Source of the DNA: an uncultured Eubacterium sp.
GTDB taxonomy: Bacteria; Bacillota; Clostridia; Lachnospirales; Lachnospiraceae
DNA length: 13,792 nucleotides
Reading direction: 5' to 3'
NCBI GenBank assembly: GCA_910584065.1
Contig: CAJTZN010000064.1
Span: forward strand, 1 to 13,792
The translations under genes and the position numbers were made by a program. This document shows, in pieces, positions 7,803-13,792 of the stretch. A model generated the notes under the pieces. The model was not told the origin of the DNA, searched no databases, and saw only the letters and a list, made by a program, of their open reading frames with translations. The first letter of the stretch is position 1, and each line of letters starts with the position of its first letter.

Positions 7803-7820
7803 GCGAAAGGAGTTAGGCGC

Positions 7821-8660
7821 ATGATCATCGATATTCACGCACACACCTACCCGGAGAACATCGTAAAAAAAGTGGTGCAGAGAATGGAATCCGTTACGGG
7901 CAGCAGGATTGAGGCGGATGGCACGCCTGCAGGACTCGTGGCAAGCATGGAACGTGCCAGCATTGATCGCTCGGTATTCCTTCCAGTGGCGACAACCCCC
8001 AAACAGGTGGGCAAATTAAATGCGCAGGCCGTTCAGATCATGGAGCATTATGGCGGACAGGGCCTGATCTCTTTTGCGGCGGTTCATCCGGATTCCGAAC
8101 GTTTGAAAGATTTGATGCGTGGAATCCGGCAGGCGGGCTTAAAAGGCGTGAAAATCCATCCCGACTATCAGGACACTTATTTTGACGATGCCCGTTATAT
8201 GAGAATCCTGGATGCGGCATCCGAGCAGGGACTCATTGTTTTAACCCATGCGGGGATGGATGAGGTGTATCCCGATGAGGTGCACTGTGACGTGAGGCGG
8301 ATCCTGAACGTCATTGATACCGTAAAAAGCGAAAATCTGATTCTCGCCCACATGGGCGGCTGGCAGATGTGGGAGGATGTGAAAAAGTATGTGTGCGGTG
8401 CGCCGGTCTATTTCGATACCGCGTTTTCCCTGACGGGGACGGTCAATGTGGAAAATACGGGGGTATACGGGAGCATGCTCGATGACGCGCAGTTTGTGGA
8501 ACTGGTGAGAAAACACGGGGTGGAGAAAGTGCTGTTTGGCAGCGATACGCCCTGGAGCAGCCAACAGGAAAATGTGGAGTGGGTGCGCGGATGCAGTTTG
8601 ACAGAACAGGAGAAGGAACAGATCCTCGGGGGAAATGCGGCGGGGCTGTTAGGAATATAA
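7821..8660 (+). CDS. Amidohydrolase family metal-dependent hydrolase (PF04909-like)
   Basis: A 279-residue TIM-barrel hydrolase of the amidohydrolase-2 / TatD-like superfamily. The metal-binding pattern is complete: HAH at 6-8 (H6, H8), a strand ending KIHPDYQ at 111-117, LTHAG at 141-145 with H143, ILAHMGGW at 174-181 with H177, and the final aspartate D242 in LFGSDTPW. These proteins hydrolyse or decarboxylate small substrates; the substrate is not evident here. The ATG follows a GAAAGGAG ribosome site with normal spacing. Base composition returns to the GC-richer style of the ecf/truA block, so this gene probably marks the right border of the AT-rich defence cassette. The 38-bp gap to the protease gene suggests co-transcription. 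Confidence 0.88.
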   Translation: MIIDIHAHTYPENIVKKVVQRMESVTGSRIEADGTPAGLVASMERASIDRSVFLPVATTPKQVGKLNAQAVQIMEHYGGQGLISFAAVHPDSERLKDLMRGIRQAGLKGVKIHPDYQDTYFDDARYMRILDAASEQGLIVLTHAGMDEVYPDEVHCDVRRILNVIDTVKSENLILAHMGGWQMWEDVKKYVCGAPVYFDTAFSLTGTVNVENTGVYGSMLDDAQFVELVRKHGVEKVLFGSDTPWSSQQENVEWVRGCSLTEQEKEQILGGNAAGLLGI

Positions 8661-8698
8661 GGTAATGGATATTTATTTTAAGAAAAGAGGTAAGGATT

Positions 8699-9391
8699 AT
8701 GTTTCACTACTATTATTTTGACCCTACGTACATTCTCGTCCTGATCGGTGTCGTGATCAGTATGGCGGCCTCGGCAAATGTGCGCGGCAGTTTTCAGAAA
8801 TACAGCCGGGTATTCAGCCGGCGGGGGATCCGTGCCGAGCAGGCGGCGGAACAAATACTGCAAAACGCCGGAATCTTTGACGTTCAGATCCAGCGCGTGC
8901 AGGGCAATCTGACGGATCATTATGACCCGAGATCAAAGACGCTCCGGCTGTCGGACTCGGTTTACGGTTCGTCGTCGGTTTCCGCCATTGGCGTGGCGGC
9001 GCATGAGTGCGGGCACGCGATCCAGCACGCGGGTGGATATGTGCCGTTAAAGGTGCGGGGCGCGCTGGTCCCGGTCGTCAATGTGGCTTCGACGATCTCG
9101 ATGCCGCTCATTTTAGCGGGACTTATTTTAGGTTACTTTGGACTGGCGAGGATTGGCGTCGTGCTCTTTTCCGCCGTGCTCCTGTTTCAGCTCGTCACAC
9201 TTCCGGTAGAATTTAATGCCTCGTCAAGAGCGCTCCGTGTACTCGGAAGTACGGATATTTTATACGAAGAAGAGGTGGGAACGGCGAGAAAAGTATTGCG
9301 GGCCGCGGCGTTGACCTATGTGGCGTCGGCGGTGGCGACCGCCTTGCAGCTGTTCCGTCTTCTGCTGCTGGTAAACCGAAGAAGGGATTAG
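8699..9391 (+). CDS. YugP-family membrane zinc metallopeptidase
   Basis: This 230-residue protein belongs to the neutral zinc metallopeptidase family typified by Bacillus YugP (PF04298). The N-terminus, MFHYYYFDPTYILVLIG, begins a membrane segment (about 9-26). The protease motif is HECGHAIQH at 102-110, giving zinc ligands H102 and H106 and catalytic E103. The downstream LPVEFNASSRA block at 168-178 supplies the probable third ligand, E171. Two hydrophobic segments lie between about 122-145 and 150-168, and another near 203-226. The family is widespread in Firmicutes; its substrates are not well defined, and a role in membrane protein quality control is only a guess. An AGAGGTAAGG ribosome site precedes the ATG. 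No terminator is visible after it; the next promoter starts 8 bp past the stop. Confidence 0.92.
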   Translation: MFHYYYFDPTYILVLIGVVISMAASANVRGSFQKYSRVFSRRGIRAEQAAEQILQNAGIFDVQIQRVQGNLTDHYDPRSKTLRLSDSVYGSSSVSAIGVAAHECGHAIQHAGGYVPLKVRGALVPVVNVASTISMPLILAGLILGYFGLARIGVVLFSAVLLFQLVTLPVEFNASSRALRVLGSTDILYEEEVGTARKVLRAAALTYVASAVATALQLFRLLLLVNRRRD

Positions 9392-9398
9392 GCCGACC

Positions 9399-9427
9399 TT
9401 GCCTTTCCATATATTTCATGGTACAAT
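9399..9427 (+). promoter_or_regulatory. Distal sigma-A-like promoter of the terD operon
   Basis: TTGCCT at 9399-9404 and TACAAT at 9422-9427 are separated by exactly 17 bp. The -35 matches consensus at four of six positions and the -10 at five of six. Transcription would start near 9434. It is the first of two promoter-like sites in the 129-bp gap between the protease and terD genes. Confidence 0.5.
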
Positions 9428-9459
9428 AAGTGCAAATGGTGTCAGTAGTAAAATAATTT

Positions 9460-9488
9460 TTGACCCATGTGAAACAATAACATACGAT
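9460..9488 (+). promoter_or_regulatory. Proximal sigma-A-like promoter of the terD operon
   Basis: TTGACC at 9460-9465 and TACGAT at 9483-9488 are separated by exactly 17 bp. Five of six -35 and four of six -10 bases match consensus. The start of transcription would lie near 9495, leaving about 26 bases of leader that end in the AGGAGG ribosome site of the first terD gene. Two 17-bp-spaced sites in tandem suggest two regulated starts. Confidence 0.55.
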
Positions 9489-9520
9489 GGGGAAAAAGTA
9501 AAAAATAGGAGGATATATTT

Positions 9521-10102
9521 ATGGCAATCAATTTATCAAAAGGTCAGAAGGTAGATCTGACGAAAGGAAATCCGGGATTGAAGAACATCATGGTAGGACT
9601 TGGATGGGACGCCAATGTGTTTGATTCCGGGGCGGACTTCGATTTGGATGCCTCGGCATTTTTGCTGGGGGAAAATGGAAAGTGCCCGACGGAACGGGAA
9701 TTTATTTTCTACGGAAATCTGGAGCACGCCAGCGAATCCGTGAAACACATGGGAGATAATCTGACCGGTGAAGGAGAGGGCGATGATGAGCAGATCCAGA
9801 TCGATCTGACTAAGATTCCGGCCAATATATCAAAAGTTGCGTTTACGGTTACGATCTATGAGGCGGACCAGCGGGGTCAGAATTTCGGACAGGTTTCCAA
9901 TTCGTTTATCCGCATTGTGGATGAATCGACTGGAACGGAATTGATCCGGTATGATCTCGGCGAGGACTTTTCAATTGAGACGGCAGTTGTTGTTGGCGAA
10001 TTGTACCGCCACAATGGAGAGTGGAAGTTTAATGCGATCGGAAGCGGTTTTCAGGGCGGATTAGCTGCTTTGTGCGGACATTACGGGATTGACGCGGAAT
10101 AA
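9521..10102 (+). CDS. TerD-family calcium-binding stress protein
   Basis: A 193-residue single-domain TerD protein of normal family length. It opens with the hallmark INLSKGQKVDLTK and continues with GLGWD (26-30), FDLDASAFLL (40-49), GDNLTGEGEGDDEQI (78-92) and the terminal block GELYRHNGEWKFNAIG (159-174). The acidic DFDLDAS and NLTGEGEGDDE segments are the calcium-coordinating loops known for the family. TerD proteins are linked to tellurite resistance, phage and toxin tolerance and general stress; they lie in the cytoplasm and are thought to act at the inner face of the membrane. An AGGAGGATATATTT leader gives a strong ribosome site. It is the first gene of an operon with a second terD gene and a calcium pump. 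Whether this is TerD, TerE or TerZ in function cannot be told. Confidence 0.95.
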   Translation: MAINLSKGQKVDLTKGNPGLKNIMVGLGWDANVFDSGADFDLDASAFLLGENGKCPTEREFIFYGNLEHASESVKHMGDNLTGEGEGDDEQIQIDLTKIPANISKVAFTVTIYEADQRGQNFGQVSNSFIRIVDESTGTELIRYDLGEDFSIETAVVVGELYRHNGEWKFNAIGSGFQGGLAALCGHYGIDAE

Positions 10103-10121
10103 GCGTAGAAAGAGGTGAAGG

Positions 10122-10712
10122 ATGTCAGTACGTTTACAAAAGGGACAGAAGGTCAGCCTTTCCAAGGAACATGCCGGACTCTCGAAGATTTTGATCGGCC
10201 TGGGCTGGGATGAGGCTAAGCGTTCCGGCGGCGGCTTTTTTTCGCGGAAGCCGAAACCGATCGACTGTGACGCGTCGGCGTTTCTCTTGAAAAACGGGAA
10301 ATTGGCGGATAAGACGGATATTGTGTACTATGGAAATCTCCATCATAAATCCGGGGCTATACAGCATTTGGGCGATAATCTGACGGGAGCGGGCGAAGGG
10401 GATGACGAGCAGATCGTCGTCGATCTTTCTTGTGTACCAGCGGAATATGACAGGATTGTCATCGTAGTTAATATCTACGCAGCGGTCAGCAGGAAACAGC
10501 ACTTTGGAATGATCGAAAACGCATTTATCCGGCTGGTGGATGGCAGAGATAATAAAGAAATGTGCCAGTACAGCCTGACGGAGGATTATTCTGAAATGAC
10601 AGCCATGATTTTTGGCGAGGTGTACCGGCACGATGGCGAGTGGAAATTTAACGCGATCGGCCAGGGAACAAAAGACAGGGCGATTGGCGATCTGGCTAAC
10701 CGCTATCGATAA
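10122..10712 (+). CDS. TerD-family protein with a basic loop insertion
   Basis: A second TerD paralogue of 196 residues, 19 bp after the first. The family blocks are all present: VRLQKGQKVSLSK (3-15), GLGWD (26-30), IDCDASAFLL (47-56), GDNLTGAGEGDDEQI (84-98) and GEVYRHDGEWKFNAIG (165-180). Calcium-loop acids are kept. It differs from its neighbour by an insertion of roughly ten residues after GLGWD (about 33-46, containing GGGFFSRKPKP), which adds glycine, aromatic and basic side chains beside the calcium site. The C-terminus ends in GDLANRYR in place of the CGHYGIDAE tail. The ribosome site is AGAGGTGA. A duplication within the operon followed by divergence is the simplest origin. Two TerD members next to a calcium ATPase suggest different binding roles on one pathway. 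Confidence 0.94.
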   Translation: MSVRLQKGQKVSLSKEHAGLSKILIGLGWDEAKRSGGGFFSRKPKPIDCDASAFLLKNGKLADKTDIVYYGNLHHKSGAIQHLGDNLTGAGEGDDEQIVVDLSCVPAEYDRIVIVVNIYAAVSRKQHFGMIENAFIRLVDGRDNKEMCQYSLTEDYSEMTAMIFGEVYRHDGEWKFNAIGQGTKDRAIGDLANRYR

Positions 10713-10739
10713 CAACTTACTTGATCAAGGAGGAATGAA

Positions 10740-13415
10740 ATGCAGTACAAGGGACTTACAGACAGGGAGGTAGAAGAGTCAAGGCAGAAATATGGCTCCA
10801 ATGCGATTCCTGATTCTGAACCAACCACGTTTTGGCAGGAGTTTAAGGAAACCTTTGGCGACCCGATGATAAAAATACTGTTGGCGATCGCTGTACTTAT
10901 GATCATTATGTGGGCAGTTGGATACGCTGATATTTATGAACCGCTGGGGACGATCGTGGCCGTGCTCATCGTCGCTTTTGTTTCGGCGAAGACCGGCGTT
11001 GCCAGTGATACGAAATACCGTGAATTAAAAGAGAACACGAAAAACGATGAATGTAAGGTTCACCGGAATTCCCTGATCAGCGTCATTGATGTAGACGACG
11101 TCGTTGTGGGAGATAAGGTTTTATTGCAATCCGGCGACAAGATCCCGGCGGACGGGATTCTCATTTCGGGTTCGCTCCGGGTGGATAATTCCGCGCTGAA
11201 CGGCGAGGCCGAGGAATGTAAAAAGACGGAAGCATCGGAAGGCGTGGAACTGCCGGAAGAGATTACCGGCGACACTTTTGTAGACAGCCATTCCCTGTTC
11301 CGGGGCGCGGTCGTATTCGACGGAGAGGGCGTTTTGGACGTGCGCCGGGTCGGCCTGAAGACGATGATGGGTAAGATGGCAGAGGAAATGCAGGAGGACG
11401 AGCCGGATTCACCGTTGAAAGTGAAACTTTCCAAACTGGCGAAGCAGATTTCAACTTTTGGTTATATCGGCGCGATTGCCATTGCTTTATTATATTTTAT
11501 CTATTTTATTGTACAAGCCGGTGGATTTTCTGCGTATTTCGCGATCGGCCTGCAGGAGGTCGTCAAGGATATTGTGGAAGCGGTGTCATTGGCAGTCGTG
11601 ATCATTGTCTGTGCGGTGCCGGAGGGACTACCTCTTATGATCTCGCTCGTGCTGATGCAAAACACGAGCAAAATGCTGGACCACAACGTTCTTGTCAGGA
11701 AGGCGGAAGGAATCGAGACCGCCGGATCGCTCAATATATTATTTAGCGATAAGACCGGAACGATTACGAAAGGCCGTCTGGAAGTGGTTGATTTCTTTAC
11801 GGCGGACGGCGCGTCGATCGCGCTTCCCGAGCTGGACAAGCATGAAAAAGTAAAAAAATTGCTGGATTTTGCGATTGGGAAAAATACGCAGTCCATGTTC
11901 GGTTCCGAGCACCAGGTGATCGGCGGTAATGCTACGGATCAGGCATTAATGAAGTTTATCGGGGAGCCGACATTCCAGGCACTCGAAGAGGATAAAGAAA
12001 ATAAAGTGACGGCGAGCCAGGGATTTAATTCTACCAATAAGTTTAGTCAGGCGCGAATTGATCACGCCGGGAAGACTTTTTATAAAGGAGCACCGGAGCG
12101 ACTTCTCGCCAAGGCAGAAAAATATCTGGATGCGGACGGGAATGTGAAACCAATCCAGAAGGAATTACTGGATCAAAAAATCGACGAGCTCGCAGGTAAG
12201 GCCATGCGTGTGCTCGCGTTCGGGTATTCGGAACAGGGACTTGTGGAAAATACGATCCATGATGATATCGTGATCATCGGACTCGTGGGAATCCGTGATG
12301 ATGTTCGTCCTGAAGCCAAAGAGGCAATCCGGGAGGTGCAGAATGCGGGTATTCAGGTTGTTATGATCACGGGCGATCGATTGGAAACGGCGCAGGCGAT
12401 CGCGAAAGATGCTGGCTTACTTACGAGCGACATGGATCGGGTTATTTCCTCTGCGGAATTAAATCAGATGAGTGACGAGGACGTCAAGAAGATCATCCCG
12501 AACATCCGGGTGATCGCAAGAGCGCTGCCGACCGATAAGTCGAGGATGGTGCGGCTCTGTCAGGAGATGAACCTCGTGGTAGGTATGACAGGTGACGGCG
12601 TCAATGACTCGCCAGCGCTCAAAAGAGCGGATGTCGGTTTTGCGATGGGAAGCGGTACAGAAGCAGCAAAAGAGGCGGGCAAAATTGTTATTCTTGACGA
12701 TAACTTTAAGTCGATCAAGGATGCGATCTGGTACGGCAGGACCATTTATCATAATATACTGAAGTTCTGCAAATTCCAGCTTGTGATCAATGTGGCAGCG
12801 GTTGTTGTCAGTGCCATTGCGCCATTTTTCGGTGTGGAAGAGCCTTTGAAAGTGACGCATCTTCTTTTTGTCAACCTTGTGATGGACGGATTGGGCGCGA
12901 TCATGCTCGGCAACGAGCCAGCCTTGAAGGAATATATGGTTGAGAAACCGAGAAGGCGTGACGAAAGTATTGTCAGCAAAAAGATGATGGCGCAGATCCT
13001 TGTGATGGCGGCATGGCTTTCGGTTGTCAGTTTTGTTTATCTGAAACATCCGTTTTTCGCGGGATTGTTTGAAAATGAGAAGCAGCATTTGACAGGATAC
13101 TTTGTACTGTTTATCGTGAGTGCCCTGTTTAATGGCTTTAACGTGAGGGATGATGGCTTTTCGATCTTCCGGGGACTGGACGAAAACACCGGATTTTTGA
13201 AAGTGTTCTTTACGATCATCATCGTCCAGGCAATCATAGTAAATGCGGCATTGATTCCGTTCTCTGTATTTCAGGGAATCGGTAATATGTTCAGCTGTGT
13301 GCCGTTCGGCATAAGCGGCTGGGTAGCTGTCGTGCTTTTAGCTGTGACGATGATTCCGATTGATCTGATCCGGAAGGCAGTTGTGAACGCTGGTGGAAGG
13401 AAGAAGACGGCTTAA
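10740..13415 (+). CDS. PMCA-type calcium-translocating P-type ATPase
   Basis: An 891-residue P2-type cation pump expected to export calcium across the cell membrane. The order is: N-terminal cation ATPase domain (KGLTDREVEESRQKYG), membrane pairs near 44-83 and 240-302, the phosphorylated D337 in FSDKTGT, nucleotide-binding KGAPE at 449-453, TGDR at 544-547, TGDGVND at 617-623, and six C-terminal helices from about 678. The M4 motif PEGLP (E295) and M6 N712/D716 in FVNLVMDG form the single calcium site of PMCA/SERCA site II type. The actuator motif reads NGEA (154-157) where TGES is usual. The start has a perfect AAGGAGG ribosome site at 10727-10733. No calmodulin-type tail is present. It follows two terD genes and ends just before a terminator, so it is the last gene of this operon. 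Confidence 0.95.
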   Translation: MQYKGLTDREVEESRQKYGSNAIPDSEPTTFWQEFKETFGDPMIKILLAIAVLMIIMWAVGYADIYEPLGTIVAVLIVAFVSAKTGVASDTKYRELKENTKNDECKVHRNSLISVIDVDDVVVGDKVLLQSGDKIPADGILISGSLRVDNSALNGEAEECKKTEASEGVELPEEITGDTFVDSHSLFRGAVVFDGEGVLDVRRVGLKTMMGKMAEEMQEDEPDSPLKVKLSKLAKQISTFGYIGAIAIALLYFIYFIVQAGGFSAYFAIGLQEVVKDIVEAVSLAVVIIVCAVPEGLPLMISLVLMQNTSKMLDHNVLVRKAEGIETAGSLNILFSDKTGTITKGRLEVVDFFTADGASIALPELDKHEKVKKLLDFAIGKNTQSMFGSEHQVIGGNATDQALMKFIGEPTFQALEEDKENKVTASQGFNSTNKFSQARIDHAGKTFYKGAPERLLAKAEKYLDADGNVKPIQKELLDQKIDELAGKAMRVLAFGYSEQGLVENTIHDDIVIIGLVGIRDDVRPEAKEAIREVQNAGIQVVMITGDRLETAQAIAKDAGLLTSDMDRVISSAELNQMSDEDVKKIIPNIRVIARALPTDKSRMVRLCQEMNLVVGMTGDGVNDSPALKRADVGFAMGSGTEAAKEAGKIVILDDNFKSIKDAIWYGRTIYHNILKFCKFQLVINVAAVVVSAIAPFFGVEEPLKVTHLLFVNLVMDGLGAIMLGNEPALKEYMVEKPRRRDESIVSKKMMAQILVMAAWLSVVSFVYLKHPFFAGLFENEKQHLTGYFVLFIVSALFNGFNVRDDGFSIFRGLDENTGFLKVFFTIIIVQAIIVNAALIPFSVFQGIGNMFSCVPFGISGWVAVVLLAVTMIPIDLIRKAVVNAGGRKKTA

Positions 13416-13441
13416 ACGGAAAGGGTATTGGCTTAAGGTAA

Positions 13442-13485
13442 GAGGGCCGGCGTTTGTTTTCATCACCTGGTCGGCCTTCTTTTTT
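13442..13485 (+). terminator. Rho-independent terminator of the terD-calcium ATPase operon
   Basis: GAGGGCCG at 13442-13449 pairs with CGGCCTTC at 13472-13479 over eight positions, one of them a G-T wobble, around a 22-base loop. Six T residues follow at 13480-13485. It lies 26 bp after the ATPase stop codon and before the rRNA-type promoter, so it insulates the two transcripts. Confidence 0.8.
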
Positions 13486-13554
13486 GAAAAAAGATTTTTC
13501 GTTTGTCATAAACGGACGCGAACCATGGCGAAAAAACAACGAAAAATCGGTACT

Positions 13555-13633
13555 TTGAAAAATATGCAAAAAAAATCGAACTTTTTTTGAAAAAGGTGTT
13601 GACAAAAGAAGAAAGTTTTGGTAAGATAATATT
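13555..13633 (+). promoter_or_regulatory. rRNA-type sigma-A promoter with A/T-tract upstream element
   Basis: TTGACA at 13599-13604 is a perfect -35. After a 17-bp spacer comes TAAGAT at 13622-13627 (-10), with an expected start near 13634. The 45 bp upstream carry phased A and T runs, an eight-A run at 13569-13575 or so and a seven-T run at 13582-13588, as in UP elements of strong stable-RNA promoters. Together with the leader that follows, it looks like the promoter of an rRNA operon. Confidence 0.75.
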
Positions 13634-13792
13634 CGCTGACGCACCAAAGGGTACATCCTCAAAGGGTATATCCCCAAAGGGGACGACATCATGGATAGAC
13701 ACCAAGGGCAGGACCTGCAAGCGGCAGCACATAGCATGAACCTTGATAACTGAACAGTAAAACAACCCTGAAAATTCAAAAACGGGATGAAG
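13634..13792 (+). ncRNA. Probable 5' leader of a 16S rRNA precursor (partial, gene lies beyond the edge)
   Basis: From the expected start at about 13634 to the edge no reading frame with coding character is seen. Near the end, at about 13739-13766, lies AACCTTGATAACTGAACAG followed by TAAAACAACC. This resembles the boxA-like leader that precedes 16S rRNA in Firmicutes (CCTTGAAAACTGAACA-type), used for antitermination and processing. A GCAGG-A-CCTGC palindrome lies at 13708-13718. The 16S 5' sequence itself is not reached. The edge may be an assembly break at a repeated rRNA operon. The type is inferred from promoter and leader; a tRNA or other stable RNA is an alternative. Confidence 0.55.
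13645..13689 (+). repeat. Three tandem 15-bp repeats in the early rRNA leader
   Basis: Three adjacent 15-base units share the core CAAAGGG: CAAAGGGTACATCCT (13645-13659), CAAAGGGTATATCCC (13660-13674) and CAAAGGGGACGACAT (13675-13689). The first two differ at two positions; the third keeps the first eight bases apart from one change. They start about 11 bases after the predicted transcription start. No protein frame explains them. Confidence 0.75.

Noticed and set aside
10134..10715. Long minus-strand open frame of 193 codons opposite the second terD gene
   Set aside because: It mirrors a well-supported TerD gene, has no ribosome site or recognisable domain, and is explained by the codon bias of the + strand.
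13291..13779. Minus-strand frame of 162 codons across the terminator and rRNA-type leader
   Set aside because: It runs through a terminator, promoter and tandem repeats, has no family-like sequence, and its repeated residues only reflect the 15-bp repeats.
1..13792. CRISPR arrays, tRNA genes, insertion sequences or integrases
   Set aside because: No regularly spaced repeats, cloverleaf-like sequences, terminal inverted repeats or recombinase motifs were found on reading; a dedicated tRNA scan could still find something missed.

Overview
The window looks like chromosomal DNA of a low-to-medium GC Firmicute, most probably a member of the Clostridia close to Lachnospiraceae. The reasons are strong AGGAGG-type ribosome sites, sigma-A-like promoters, an EcfA1-EcfA2-EcfT-TruA block, a YugP-type membrane protease, and a Clostridia-style rRNA leader at the right edge. 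This assignment is inferred from gene content and not from a marker gene. All genes that I support lie on the + strand.

Layout. (1) Positions 1-2400 hold two poorly characterised envelope genes: a GT87/DUF2029-like polytopic membrane protein and a membrane-anchored, beta-propeller-like protein with its own extended -10 promoter. (2) Positions 2411-5893 hold the energising module of an ECF vitamin/metal transporter (ecfA1, ecfA2, ecfT), then the tRNA pseudouridine synthase truA. A perfect inverted repeat sits just ahead of ecfA1. In many Firmicutes this block lies between rplQ and rplM-rpsI; neither neighbour is present here. (3) Positions 5915-7802 hold an overlapping, AT-richer two-gene cassette: an SMC/RecF-like AAA ATPase and a Cys4 HNH nuclease. 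Its architecture is that of the Septu (PtuA-PtuB) anti-phage system, with no reverse transcriptase beside it. (4) Positions 7821-9391 hold an amidohydrolase and a YugP-family zinc protease, probably housekeeping. (5) Positions 9399-13485 form a stress/calcium operon: two promoter-like sites in tandem, two TerD-family calcium-binding proteins, a PMCA-type calcium P-type ATPase, and a rho-independent terminator. (6) Positions 13486-13792 have no protein gene. They carry an A-tract-rich upstream element, a good sigma-A promoter, three tandem 15-bp repeats in the early transcribed region, and a boxA-like leader, so a 16S rRNA gene is expected just beyond the right edge.

How the genes work together: the ECF ATPases and EcfT would power separately encoded substrate-binding S components, none of which is in the window. 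The ATPase/HNH pair probably forms one nuclease complex. The TerD proteins and the calcium pump probably form one calcium-linked envelope or metal stress response. The most notable points are the Septu-like cassette next to truA, the TerD/TerD/calcium-ATPase operon with a basic insertion in one TerD and an altered actuator motif in the pump, and the repeat-bearing rRNA leader.
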